64,000 bases of DNA from Candidatus Anstonellales archaeon (GCA_038869735.1 JAWCQO010000003.1:1-64000), one strand, 5' to 3'. Positions 1 to 8,404 are shown, numbered from the stretch's first letter. Program-made: numbers and translations. The notes: generated from the sequence alone by a model not told the origin.

Positions 1-60
1 AAAAAAAGAGAAGAAAGAATAAAAAAGCAAAAATAAAAAAGCACCGGTCTAGAGGCCTCT
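1..60 (-). terminator. Possible T-rich terminator with palindrome
   Basis: On the minus strand the palindrome AGAGGCCTCT (51-60) is followed by long T-rich runs (1-40). It lies beyond the 3' end of the minus-strand gene at 225-1556. Archaeal terminators are often plain T runs, so the T tracts are the main evidence. An identical copy lies at 7815-7874. Confidence 0.35.
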
Positions 61-164
61 CTTTATTCCCCCCATCACTTCTTTTTCGCCGTTCCACTTC
101 GTGTTCTTTCCGCCATTTTTCCATCATACCGCTACAATTGCCCCTAAAAATCACTTCTTTTTCG
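1..164. repeat. 164-bp direct repeat, left copy
   Basis: This stretch reappears at 7815-7978 in the same orientation with one difference that I can see (position 128 A, position 7942 G). It lies downstream of the minus-strand gene at 225-1556. Read on the minus strand, it contains two short stretches that match the 3' end of that gene: the 15-mer ATCACTTCTTTTTCG occurs at 74-88 and 150-164 and again over the real stop at 224-238. It therefore looks like decayed 3' ends of paralogous genes rather than an independent element. The repeat reaches base 1, so its true left edge may lie outside the window. Confidence 0.9.
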
Positions 165-224
165 TCTCTTCACTCTCTTTAACAACAAACCAACCGAATA
201 ATCACACAACCAGATAGAACTCCA

Positions 225-1556
225 TCACTTCTTTTTCGCCTTTTTATTTTTCATGTCTATAACTTCTCTTATAATTTCCTTCATTAAATCTAGTGTTCTG
301 AGGCCTTCCACCGTCTCCCTCAAGTGGAAGGGGTCCAACCTACCGGCCTTTACAAGCTCATCAACCATTACAAGCGCCATCAGGTTGAGTTCCTCTGGTG
401 TTTTGCCTATCAACATACTTTTGTTTTCCAGGCCCCAAACCCAAAACTTAAGCCGCAACAAATAAGCCTCTTTCATGCTTTCACCAGTTGCAAAAAATAT
501 GTTTTTGATATTAGGGTCAAACTCAATAAGACAATCGATGAGTTCTACATCCTTGTTGTTCTTTGTTATCTTACTCTTCTTTACAAGCTGATGATAAGCC
601 CACACGACCTCATAATCATACCACCTATACAAAGCCTCCATCTTATGAAAATCAGTAGGCATACTCTCTATTTCATTTAGCCTTTTTTGCATTATATTGA
701 CATCAAGGAGCTCTTCAGGGGACTTAATGCTTAGTTGATAAGTGATGGGCGAATAATACTCGTGTATCTTTGCTTCAAGCTCTTTTTCAAACCACTCTGG
801 TATTGCCTTCTTGCCTTTGTCCTTCTTGCCTTTGTCCCTCTCGCCTTTGCTTTCGATTCTGTGCCTGTTTTCACAAGCCCAGAGACAGACCTTCAACATT
901 GCAGCCCTTTCCCTTCTCCAACTTGGCCAGTCAATCTTAAGGAACATAATCCTCTCAATTTCTTCAGCTGAGTAGAACTCCTTCGTCCGAGCCACATCTG
1001 AACAGAATCCTATCCTTTCATCCAGCTTTTGAAGTACAAGGTCAATGACAGGGTCCCTGCGTCTTATTGCAGATTGATATAGAGTGTAACCCCACCCCAA
1101 ATCATAAAGGTCAAAACAATACAGCGCATAGTGTTCCTTTTTTCTAAAAAAATCACTCATCTCTTCAAAATACCAACTTATGGGCCAGTCCTTTTTCATT
1201 ACATCTTTTATATAGCTTCCTGCCTTTTCAATTGAATCTGCTTCTGCTTCAAGACGGGCTATTTCTCTTTTAAGGCTATCCGGGCTGGTTAAGAATTTTA
1301 GAAGATAATCCTCTATCTTCTTTATTCCCTCCTTTTTGCTTTCATCCAAAAGATTTGAGATTACCTTAGCATCTGCATACTTCTTTGAACAGCCAACACT
1401 TCCAAAGATAATTAAAGAAGCAGCAATTCCAGCTACCGCAGTTTTTCCTGCGCTTCTGAGCACTTTTTCAAACTTTCTTTTAAAATAGCTTTTGTTTGAT
1501 TGAAGGTTGGGATTGAACTGGCTTTTTCCATGTTGGAGATTTTGGAATGCCACCAT
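225..1556 (-). CDS. Lipoprotein paralogue A, internally repeated, unknown function
   Basis: I do not recognise this 443-residue protein. It starts with a basic segment whose first 29 residues are identical to those of the gene at 5963-7594. A hydrophobic stretch (about 37-55) then ends in a lipobox-like GSVGC with Cys56, so it is probably a membrane-anchored lipoprotein. Two tandem modules are visible. Each runs from an ALY aromatic-rich segment to a K-x-x-x-W-x-x-E-N motif (about 143-230 and 308-378). Residues 256-298 (FEKELEAKI to KRLNEIE) and 369-378 (LKFWVWGLEN) match the twin gene, while the remainder has diverged. A lysine-rich linker lies near 235-251 and the protein ends in KKK. Promoter and start codon lie inside a perfect inverted repeat, and the TATA-like box about 26 bases before the ATG suggests a leaderless transcript. 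Function unknown; surface location is inferred from the signal sequence. Confidence 0.8.
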   Translation of the reverse strand: MVAFQNLQHGKSQFNPNLQSNKSYFKRKFEKVLRSAGKTAVAGIAASLIIFGSVGCSKKYADAKVISNLLDESKKEGIKKIEDYLLKFLTSPDSLKREIARLEAEADSIEKAGSYIKDVMKKDWPISWYFEEMSDFFRKKEHYALYCFDLYDLGWGYTLYQSAIRRRDPVIDLVLQKLDERIGFCSDVARTKEFYSAEEIERIMFLKIDWPSWRRERAAMLKVCLWACENRHRIESKGERDKGKKDKGKKAIPEWFEKELEAKIHEYYSPITYQLSIKSPEELLDVNIMQKRLNEIESMPTDFHKMEALYRWYDYEVVWAYHQLVKKSKITKNNKDVELIDCLIEFDPNIKNIFFATGESMKEAYLLRLKFWVWGLENKSMLIGKTPEELNLMALVMVDELVKAGRLDPFHLRETVEGLRTLDLMKEIIREVIDMKNKKAKKK

Positions 1557-1601
1557 AGCTCTATATTATAAGGATAACGTATTTTAAATCTTTCTATAAC
1601 A
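1470..1601 (-). repeat. 132-bp perfect inverted repeat, left arm
   Basis: This is the exact reverse complement of 5918-6049 as far as I can read it. It contains the promoter (TATA-like TTTAAAATA on the minus strand near 1581-1589) and the first 29 codons of the gene at 225-1556. Identity ends abruptly within codon 30. Perfect identity including non-coding bases points to recent gene conversion or active recombination between the arms. Confidence 0.93.
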
Positions 1602-1665
1602 GGTGATGAGAGCATAATGGAGATTTGGATGGAGTTATGCTTTTTGGGCCTTCAAATATCTTGCT

Positions 1666-1714
1666 CTTAGATTAAAGATAAAGGCAGAATCGAAATTGGC
1701 TTGGAGTGCCAGAA
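1666..1714 (+). repeat. 49-bp inverted repeat, left arm
   Basis: Matches the reverse complement of 8038-8086 with three differences. It lies just upstream of the large gene starting near 1782. The right arm lies beyond the 3' end of the paralogue at 5963-7594. The pair may mark the old boundary of a duplicated or inverted segment, or a shared upstream region of a lost second copy of the large gene. Confidence 0.85.
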
Positions 1715-1781
1715 GATTAGAAGATTTATTATGTCCACTGACAGTAGGTTTTTTATTTCTAAATTTAAAAGCCATTATTGT

Positions 1782-4700
1782 ATGAAGATAAAAAACCTTC
1801 TCTTTATCTCTCTTTTTCTTGTTTCTCTAATCTTTTCATTAAATCGTTCTGATCCATGTTTTGTGCCTGACGTTCCGACAAAGATAATTCCGATTCTTGA
1901 TACGGACAACGGCAGGTTAAGCCTGCAAGTGGTAACTGAAAAACGGGATCAGCAGGGAAGGGTTTCTTATGAGTGGTTTTCTCCAAATGACAGCGTGAGG
2001 GCAACAATCTTTATCTACCACAACAAAATAAATTCCGCTGACGGAATTACGCAGGACGATTTGATTTGGAGAGTTGAAACTGATTATTATGGATTTGTTT
2101 CTCTTCCTCTTGGAGAAAGAATAAATTTTGACAGCTCAAAGGCGTCAACCTACACTTTCGTTTATTGCTATGGCTTTACAGAGCCAAAAAGGCTTGCAAA
2201 ATGCCTCTATCTTCCAGACCGAAATAAAAACCCTATAGAGGAGATAAATTATGCGGATATAGCAATTATATACGGTTTTGACTCTTCAGGGAATCAGATG
2301 ACTCAAGGTTCGCCTCCTTCCTGTGACTTGCCAGATTCTTGCGCTGGAAATCTTGATTCTCTTGCCTCTACATATGCAAAATGGAGTTATGAACCTCCGA
2401 GAAAGGAATTTAATCTTGGGGTTTGCATGATGGTTTCAATCCTACTCTCGCTTCTTTTAGGAGCTATGTTTATGAGAGGGGAAGACCCCCTTAGGTTCTG
2501 GGACATTACTACTACACGATTTTCAAGGGGAAGAGCCTATCAGATGAGATTGAGGTCAAAACTGGACCAGACTCAGGCGATTGTCGGAGCTGCTCTTCAG
2601 GTCAGCGGAGCAACCGAAATCGTGAAGGGCCACGCTGTTAAAGGATTGAAAAAGATGGTTGGCTCGTTTGGAGATATTTCTAAAATATCTGAGAAGGCTA
2701 GTAGGGTTTCTCAACGCGCACCGGGACAACAAACAAGTGGAGGCTCTGATGGAGGGGGTTCTCAACCCGAAGGGGAGGGACAAACAATAAATGGAGGCTC
2801 TAAGATAGGGGGTTCTAAACTCGAACAGCGACAATCAAGACCATTCACTGAATGGATGAGCAAGCCTTATTCAGGCTCAGGACAGTTGATTACTTTCTCT
2901 CTTCTTAGAGCCGGAGTTAATTTATTAAGAGGAGATAAGAAGAAGGCAAAAGATATCATTAAGGATGCATTTACCAGTAAAACGCCGACAGCAAAAGAGA
3001 CACTAACTCTTGTTTTTGATAGATTATGGGGCAGAATTCAACCTGAGCTAAGTGCTTGGATTGCTATGAATACGACTGGAAAAGATAGCGGCATCGGATT
3101 TATGCTGAGCAATCTTGCTGCGGAGGTGGGCACAGGAGTCATCGATCGTGAAACTATAACGCTTGCAGCCAATATTGCTTTTCTAAGTGAAGAGAATATA
3201 AAAATAATGGAGATAAAGTCCGAAAACGCAAAAAACGAGTTAGAAAAGAAGGGCTTGGTAGGTGCATTTAATAAAGCTAAGGAGATGCTGACGGATCCTG
3301 CTAGGTCTTTTGATGTTGATGATGTAATCAATGAACTCGAAAAGGATGGTTTGAGTAAGGAGGATGCGATACTGGTGACGGCAATTGCTTTGGTAGATAT
3401 CGTTCTAACAGCAATAGGAAATCAGGACGAAGGAATCAGGTATAAGAAAGAGAACCTTGAGAAGGTAGGAATAGCGCTTAAAAAAATTGATGACGAAGCT
3501 AAAAAGATTAGAGAAGAGATAAATAAGAGTCTAGATAATGTTAACTTCGATAGCATTTTGAAAAGTACGGAAGACCTCTTAAAGGCGACACGCGAAGTAG
3601 TCGGGGACAGGTATTTGGAGGTACTTAAATTAGTTAAGGTGCGCGACCAACAAAGCCTTGAAGTGACTGAAAAGAAAATCAAAAGTGAAGAAGAACAACA
3701 AAATGTAAGAGAGGAAAAGAAAGAAGAAGACACTATTCCTTACCTCATAAGGGCAATATCGATACTTAGAGAAAGGAGTGAGTTTATAAGGCAACACCAT
3801 AAGGAAATAAAAAAGTGGATGGGCATAAATCTTGCAGATGAAGATACGCTAAGAGCTGTTGAGGGCATTGATGAGTATTTGCCGGAAGGAAGACAAGTCT
3901 TGCTTGGTAGTCTTCTGCTTGCTGATTATGCTAATCTTAAGGTGAATGAGGGCGATTGGAAAGCTCTTGAAGCGTCTTTTGCCTTGAATAGCGCATTAAA
4001 GCATCTTGTTGATGCTAAGAAATACAGGAAACGCAAGGAGTCAGAGGCATTTCAAAAAGAATTGCGTGGTTTACTAACTTCTCTTTTTATTTATTACCAT
4101 AAGGGGGATAGCCTCGGAAAAGCAACGATAAGAACAGAGGTTCCTGGAGAGAAAATCACGCGGAGGATATATGATTTTCAATCATTATTTTCTACCCTTG
4201 ATAGGATGCCTCTGATTCCATCAACCAGAAGTGGTTTAGAATCTCTTAAAATGACGCTTGAAAAATATACAACTGGAGCAATTTCTTCAGATGAGCTAAA
4301 AAAATCGATGGAAGAAAATAGGGTATTTGGCTCAACCACAAAAGCGCTAAGAAAATTAGGGTATTTGGACCGCCTTGACCTTGCAAATGACGTATATGAC
4401 CAGTATTACTTTTCGCAATGTTCGCTAATAATAGCACGCTTTGGAGAGCCAATAGGAGAGAGAGTTGTGGAACTTATAACTGAGGAGCGGGACGGAAAGC
4501 TACAGATAAATCTATCAAAACTGGAAGCCCCACGCCTTAAACTAGGAAAGATGATGAAAGTTGAGGACTGGGAGGGGAAGCTAAAGGAGCAGGATTATGT
4601 CAGTACAAAAGAAATAATGGCTGACTTAAGTAAGTTGTCAAAGCCAAAAGAGATTAGTGAAGAAAAACCAAGTAAAGTAGAAAAGACGGAAAAGCGCGTA

Positions 4701-5855
4701 TCGACTTTAAACCTGATTTCTGTCTATTTATCCTTGTTAAATGCATATAAAAGCCGGCTTGAAACAGAAAAACAAGTGAAAGCGCTGGAGAAAAGAATAA
4801 TGCGATTGGAAAGGTTAGCGGGAACTGTTAGGCTTGAAAATCAGCCTAGTCTGCAGGAAAAGATATCTTCAGCAAAGAACACTTATAATATTATTAAGAG
4901 TGGTTTTGAAAAGGCAGGCGACTATGCTAAAATATTAGAGGTAAAGAAAGGAGAACTTCTTGGTTTCCTACATAGAGAGTTTAGTAGTGAAGAGGAGTAC
5001 AATAAGAGCCTTGAGGATGTGGTTAAAACAACGCGCAACTCAGAACTTTATTGTTCTATCTATCAACAAATAATCGATATAATTGAGATTGCCAATGTAA
5101 GCTATAGAGATGGAAGATGCACAATAGATGGAAAAAACGCTATAAAATTGGTTGAGAATGGGATAATGCCTGCAAATATTGGGATTCTTAACACAAGCGA
5201 GGAAATAATTAAAGCCGAATCACTGTTGGGTCATCCCCCAAGACTAACTCTTCTTAGCTTTATTGATGAAGCAATCCTACGGTCCTTTTCTACTAGCCCT
5301 CCAACTACAGGAGATATATTTAGGAACATACTTGCATCGATAGAAGGAACAATGCCTGTAGCATGGGCAAAAGTACTACTAACTCGAAGGATGACAAAAG
5401 AGGAGGAGATGGAGTTGGGAAGCAGTTATTCGCTCTTTTTTAATGGACTCTTAAATCTAAAGGAGGGAATAGAAGATGGCAAATGGGATTATGAGTTGAT
5501 GGATAATTACAAAAAAATGAGAAGTAAGATACTTTTTGCCAAGGAGCTTTACAGGGAGGGCATTGAACTTTCAAAAAGGTCTGGAATTAGCCAAGAGGCA
5601 ATAAGAGATGCGTTTGGAAGTTTTGACAAAATGGCTATGTCTAACATAAATGTGGCAGATGAGGGAGTTAAGGAGGAGTTGAGGAAACTGATTTTGTCTT
5701 ACAACATATATTACCCAAACCCCCCTGAAACTTTAGAAGGAGCAGAAGAGGAACTAAAGGAAAAGACTATTGAATATTTAAAAACAGGTAAGTCCGAAGA
5801 ATATGCTAATTACATTAAAAGCTACGAGAACTACGAGAGTCTGTTGCCAAAATGA
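1782..5855 (+). CDS. Giant membrane-anchored protein, unknown family
   Basis: I do not recognise this protein of about 1357 residues. The frame is open from a TTG at 1701, but I prefer ATG 1782 because it begins a clear signal or membrane segment (MKIKNLLFISLFLVSLIF). Counting from 1782, about 170 extracytoplasmic residues with several cysteines follow, then a second membrane segment near 213-231. A linker rich in Gly and Ser (about 319-346) is built from two imperfect copies of an 18-codon unit. The remaining thousand residues are charged, helical and coiled-coil-like, with no enzyme motif that I can see. Two membrane crossings suggest that this long part is cytoplasmic, if the first segment is not cleaved. 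It lies between the two divergent lipoprotein paralogues and inside their inverted repeats, which suggests that the three genes travel and work together. Confidence 0.8.
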   Translation: MKIKNLLFISLFLVSLIFSLNRSDPCFVPDVPTKIIPILDTDNGRLSLQVVTEKRDQQGRVSYEWFSPNDSVRATIFIYHNKINSADGITQDDLIWRVETDYYGFVSLPLGERINFDSSKASTYTFVYCYGFTEPKRLAKCLYLPDRNKNPIEEINYADIAIIYGFDSSGNQMTQGSPPSCDLPDSCAGNLDSLASTYAKWSYEPPRKEFNLGVCMMVSILLSLLLGAMFMRGEDPLRFWDITTTRFSRGRAYQMRLRSKLDQTQAIVGAALQVSGATEIVKGHAVKGLKKMVGSFGDISKISEKASRVSQRAPGQQTSGGSDGGGSQPEGEGQTINGGSKIGGSKLEQRQSRPFTEWMSKPYSGSGQLITFSLLRAGVNLLRGDKKKAKDIIKDAFTSKTPTAKETLTLVFDRLWGRIQPELSAWIAMNTTGKDSGIGFMLSNLAAEVGTGVIDRETITLAANIAFLSEENIKIMEIKSENAKNELEKKGLVGAFNKAKEMLTDPARSFDVDDVINELEKDGLSKEDAILVTAIALVDIVLTAIGNQDEGIRYKKENLEKVGIALKKIDDEAKKIREEINKSLDNVNFDSILKSTEDLLKATREVVGDRYLEVLKLVKVRDQQSLEVTEKKIKSEEEQQNVREEKKEEDTIPYLIRAISILRERSEFIRQHHKEIKKWMGINLADEDTLRAVEGIDEYLPEGRQVLLGSLLLADYANLKVNEGDWKALEASFALNSALKHLVDAKKYRKRKESEAFQKELRGLLTSLFIYYHKGDSLGKATIRTEVPGEKITRRIYDFQSLFSTLDRMPLIPSTRSGLESLKMTLEKYTTGAISSDELKKSMEENRVFGSTTKALRKLGYLDRLDLANDVYDQYYFSQCSLIIARFGEPIGERVVELITEERDGKLQINLSKLEAPRLKLGKMMKVEDWEGKLKEQDYVSTKEIMADLSKLSKPKEISEEKPSKVEKTEKRVSTLNLISVYLSLLNAYKSRLETEKQVKALEKRIMRLERLAGTVRLENQPSLQEKISSAKNTYNIIKSGFEKAGDYAKILEVKKGELLGFLHREFSSEEEYNKSLEDVVKTTRNSELYCSIYQQIIDIIEIANVSYRDGRCTIDGKNAIKLVENGIMPANIGILNTSEEIIKAESLLGHPPRLTLLSFIDEAILRSFSTSPPTTGDIFRNILASIEGTMPVAWAKVLLTRRMTKEEEMELGSSYSLFFNGLLNLKEGIEDGKWDYELMDNYKKMRSKILFAKELYREGIELSKRSGISQEAIRDAFGSFDKMAMSNINVADEGVKEELRKLILSYNIYYPNPPETLEGAEEELKEKTIEYLKTGKSEEYANYIKSYENYESLLPK

Positions 5856-5917
5856 AGCTACGGCCTAAAAATGGGAGTGCGGAAATAAGCAAATGCCTTT
5901 AAGCTCTAATTGATAAT

Positions 5918-6049
5918 TGTTATAGAAAGATTTAAAATACGTTATCCTTATAATATAGAGCTATGGTGGCATTCCAAAATCTCCAACATGGAAAAAGCCA
6001 GTTCAATCCCAACCTTCAATCAAACAAAAGCTATTTTAAAAGAAAGTTT
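5918..6049 (+). repeat. 132-bp perfect inverted repeat, right arm
   Basis: Reverse-complement partner of 1470-1601. It carries the promoter and first 29 codons of the gene at 5963-7594. The two arms enclose 4.3 kb that contains the giant protein gene. Recombination between them would flip that gene while leaving both flanking genes attached to intact promoters. Confidence 0.93.
5930..5963 (+). promoter_or_regulatory. Shared archaeal promoter, leaderless start
   Basis: The TATA-like TTTAAAATA at 5930-5938, preceded by a purine-rich BRE-like GAAAGA, is centred about 28 bases before the ATG at 5963, the spacing expected for a transcript that starts at the initiation codon. The identical sequence occurs inverted at 1556-1589, so the two paralogues should be expressed alike. 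No Shine-Dalgarno motif precedes either ATG. Confidence 0.6.
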
Positions 6050-7594
6050 AAAAGTCTCCTCTTAACAGCAATTGCTCCTGCGTGTTTGCTGTTGTCTACG
6101 CCTTCTTTTTCTCAAAATTCAGGAAAAAGCCAACAAGCCACAAATCAAACATCGGTAGAGAAATCATCAAATAAAGACATAACCAAGGCACACTCATTTG
6201 GTGAATCCATGGCCGAGCCTCTTTTGAAGATGTATCTTGAAAAGGCCATGGAATTAAGAAAGAAAATAAGAAAGGAAAAATCGATGAGTAAAGAAGATTA
6301 TGCTGAATTTTTACAGTCGTTCAAAATGGCAGTTACTGGTTTTGAATTCATTACAGCGATGGGTGATTCTCTTCAAGCAAAGCTCAAAGAACACTTAACT
6401 ACACCTCCTTCTAATACTGGCATACTCTCCCCCTATGGTTTTAAACTCCCCTATGCATATTCGGTTATCTGGCCAGGCATGCTGACGGGGATCTACCTTA
6501 GTCCAGAGGAGTCATGGTACATATTGGCATATACTCGCAACCAACCAAGTTATATAAAAAGAGGGATTCTCTTTTATGATCAATTTACTAACATCCCTCA
6601 ATTTGTTAAGGCACCAGCAGAATTAGAGCCTTTTTTAAAATTGACAGGCTTGACGCAAATGGACCTGCTTTGGATAATAACAAATGAATCAGCAATAAAA
6701 CCAGCGTATGAGGATTACATTAAGATGAAGGAGAAGGAAGAAGAAGACAAAAAAGACACGTTGAAGGTACTTTTAATGTCGAAAATTAAAGATTATCTAT
6801 CCTATCATCCATACAAATTATTTGATGATATTCCGTTGAAGAAGCTAATTGCAAAGTCCAAAGCCTTTATTTGGTTTCTTGAAAATGCGCCTGCAGTTGA
6901 GAGCAATAGAAGCACATTCCCTCAGTTTGAAAAAGAGCTTGAAGCAAAGATACGCGAGTATTATTCGCCAATCACTTATCAACCAAGCATTAAGTCAGCC
7001 GATGAAGTCCTTGATGTCAATATAATGCGAAAAAGGCTAAATGAAATTGAGAATGATGTACACCTACACCCAGACAATGTAACCGAAGCCCTCTACAGAT
7101 TCTTTGAATCTGATGCAAAATACGCACTTTACCTTACCAGCACTTCCAACTCTGAAGAGTATAAAAATAAGCATGCTCTCTTGTCCTCGCTATTTAGCAT
7201 TTTGCCTACCTCGTTTTATCCATTCTACAAGCCATATGCTCCAACGCTGTATGAAATAATAAATAAGATTATATACGACAACCTAAGCTATAACTCAATA
7301 TTATCTTCAATTGAGTACGAGTCATGGCAGAACATCCCATACAGTATGTCACCATATCACTTCCACTACCGGCCTTTAAAATTGATTGACCTGAAGTTTT
7401 GGGTTTGGGGCCTGGAGAACGCAAATCTTCTTAGGGGACTGGATGAGTATCAGCTCAAAAAATTAGCTGCTACAAGATTTGCAGAGATGATACGAAATGG
7501 CGAAATTCTCGATTACAAACTTCTAGCTCGCGACAAAAGAAGAATAGAGGAATGTTGGGAGATTCTGATGGATAAGACTATCAAGAAAAAATAG
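5963..7594 (+). CDS. Secreted paralogue B, mosaic twin of the 225-1556 gene
   Basis: A 543-residue protein that I do not recognise. Residues 1-29 are identical to the minus-strand twin. A different hydrophobic core follows (about 31-46), ending either in SFSQ, a signal-peptidase-I-like site near 50, or in a lipobox-like APAC at 38-41. The centre is unrelated at a glance, but residues 322-363 (FEKELEAKI to KRLNEIE) and the LKFWVWGLEN block are nearly the same as in the twin, and the protein again ends in KKK. A K-x-x-x-W-x-x-E-N motif appears twice (around 300-308 and near 480), so the internal two-module plan is conserved. Alternating identical and divergent blocks suggest recombination or diversifying selection. 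Probably exported; function unknown. Confidence 0.8.
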   Translation: MVAFQNLQHGKSQFNPNLQSNKSYFKRKFKSLLLTAIAPACLLLSTPSFSQNSGKSQQATNQTSVEKSSNKDITKAHSFGESMAEPLLKMYLEKAMELRKKIRKEKSMSKEDYAEFLQSFKMAVTGFEFITAMGDSLQAKLKEHLTTPPSNTGILSPYGFKLPYAYSVIWPGMLTGIYLSPEESWYILAYTRNQPSYIKRGILFYDQFTNIPQFVKAPAELEPFLKLTGLTQMDLLWIITNESAIKPAYEDYIKMKEKEEEDKKDTLKVLLMSKIKDYLSYHPYKLFDDIPLKKLIAKSKAFIWFLENAPAVESNRSTFPQFEKELEAKIREYYSPITYQPSIKSADEVLDVNIMRKRLNEIENDVHLHPDNVTEALYRFFESDAKYALYLTSTSNSEEYKNKHALLSSLFSILPTSFYPFYKPYAPTLYEIINKIIYDNLSYNSILSSIEYESWQNIPYSMSPYHFHYRPLKLIDLKFWVWGLENANLLRGLDEYQLKKLAATRFAEMIRNGEILDYKLLARDKRRIEECWEILMDKTIKKK

Positions 7595-7624
7595 TACTTG
7601 GCAAAGCATCTTGAAGGCTTCAGG

Positions 7625-7658
7625 GAAGCTAGAATATGGGACTATAAAATAAAAATAC
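7625..7658 (+). repeat. 34-bp direct repeat, copy 1
   Basis: GAAGCTAGAATATGGGACTA and the bases that follow recur at 7708-7741 with two differences; the copies start 83 bp apart. Both lie just downstream of the paralogue at 5963-7594. Each ends in an A/T-rich ACTATAAAATAAAAATAC. Confidence 0.85.
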
Positions 7659-7707
7659 GCCGGTCCTTTTGCAATATTACTTACAGCGCTCATTAACACG
7701 TTAGCAA

Positions 7708-7741
7708 GAAGCTAGAATTTGAGACTATAAAATAAAAATAC
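7708..7741 (+). repeat. 34-bp direct repeat, copy 2
   Basis: Second copy of the repeat at 7625-7658. Whether the pair is a recombination scar or an RNA-level signal cannot be decided from two copies. Confidence 0.85.
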
Positions 7742-7814
7742 ACTGGAGCCGTCGAATTCTCTTTTGTTGCTTAATTTGAATAAACTGGTAAATGGCGCCT
7801 ATCAGAAGGAAAAC

Positions 7815-7978
7815 AAAAAAAGAGAAGAAAGAATAAAAAAGCAAAAATAAAAAAGCACCGGTCTAGAGGCCTCTCTTTATTCCCCCCATCACTTCTTTTT
7901 CGCCGTTCCACTTCGTGTTCTTTCCGCCATTTTTCCATCATGCCGCTACAATTGCCCCTAAAAATCACTTCTTTTTCG
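7815..7978. repeat. 164-bp direct repeat, right copy
   Basis: Same sequence and orientation as 1-164, so the whole locus of three genes is bracketed by direct repeats 7.8 kb apart. Recombination between them would delete or amplify the locus. Confidence 0.9.
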
Positions 7979-8030
7979 CCGTTCCACTTCGTGTTCTTTC
8001 CGCCATTTTTCCATCATACCGCTACAATTG
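7890..8030. repeat. 76-bp tandem repeat, nearly two units
   Basis: The unit begins CACTTCTTTTTCGCCGTTCC; copy one is 7890-7965 and copy two starts at 7966 and runs to about 8030. Copy one has CATGCC where copy two has CATACC. The left locus copy at 1-164 has only one such unit, so unit number differs between the two ends of the locus. Read on the minus strand, each unit carries the KKK-stop end of the paralogue family. Confidence 0.85.
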
Positions 8031-8037
8031 TTCTCCA

Positions 8038-8086
8038 TTCTGGCACTCCAACCCAATTTCGATTTTGCCTTTATCTTTAAGCTAAG
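8038..8086 (-). repeat. 49-bp inverted repeat, right arm
   Basis: Reverse complement of 1666-1714 with three differences. It marks the right limit of homology with the accessory locus; housekeeping genes begin just after it. Confidence 0.85.
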
Positions 8087-8107
8087 TTTCTTTTGTAAAA
8101 CAAGGCC

Positions 8108-8404
8108 CTAGTATCCAAACATCTCATCTAATGCTCGGTTTATGCTGTCACTTGATATTTTATATCCGGAATCCTGCCCGGACTCGTATACATCTTTTTT
8201 CTCCTCTTCACTACTTTTTTCAAAGTCGCTTCCTACCTCCTTCCTTTCGCCGCCTTGCATCGAAACTACGCTGATATGCAATACATTCCCACACGACCGA
8301 CACGTTCCGGAAGCAGTCAACTCGTCTATGTTCATATCAGATGAGAAGTCTAGGCTTATGTAAGCTCCACACGAACACCTGAAGCTCTTTTTTATAGTTG
8401 GCAT
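8108..8404 (-). CDS. Small zinc-ribbon-like protein, unknown function
   Basis: About 98 residues from ATG 8404. An N-terminal FRCSCGAY and a later CRSCGNVLH give two cysteine pairs (about residues 10-12 and 36-39) able to bind one metal, followed by an acidic, Ser/Glu-rich and probably flexible half. The open frame extends to a GTG at 8479 for an extra 25 residues. Each candidate start has its own TATA-like box at a leaderless distance, because the promoter is duplicated in tandem. I prefer the ATG because the zinc ribbon then begins near the N-terminus. It could be a transcription-related or regulatory zinc protein, but there is no family match I can name. The gene follows glmS on the same strand. 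Confidence 0.6.
   Translation of the reverse strand: MPTIKKSFRCSCGAYISLDFSSDMNIDELTASGTCRSCGNVLHISVVSMQGGERKEVGSDFEKSSEEEKKDVYESGQDSGYKISSDSINRALDEMFGY

Larger units (their letters stand above)
7595..8107. other. Gene-free repeat-rich stretch
   Basis: No convincing gene. It contains the right copy of the 164-bp direct repeat, a tandem 76-bp repeat, two 34-bp direct repeats and one arm of a 49-bp inverted repeat, all listed separately. A short minus-strand frame at 7771-7968 consists of repeat sequence and is not supported as a gene. The whole looks like debris of duplicated copies of the flanking genes. Confidence 0.8.

Noticed and set aside
7771-7968. 65-codon minus-strand frame with a hydrophobic, Phe-rich C-terminus
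   Set aside because: It lies entirely in repeat DNA and its composition mirrors T-rich sequence; no start signal or conservation is visible.
1-8090. CRISPR array or insertion sequence in the repeat-rich locus
   Set aside because: Repeats are few, of differing lengths and irregularly spaced, no cas or transposase gene is present, and no terminal inverted repeat with target duplication could be identified.
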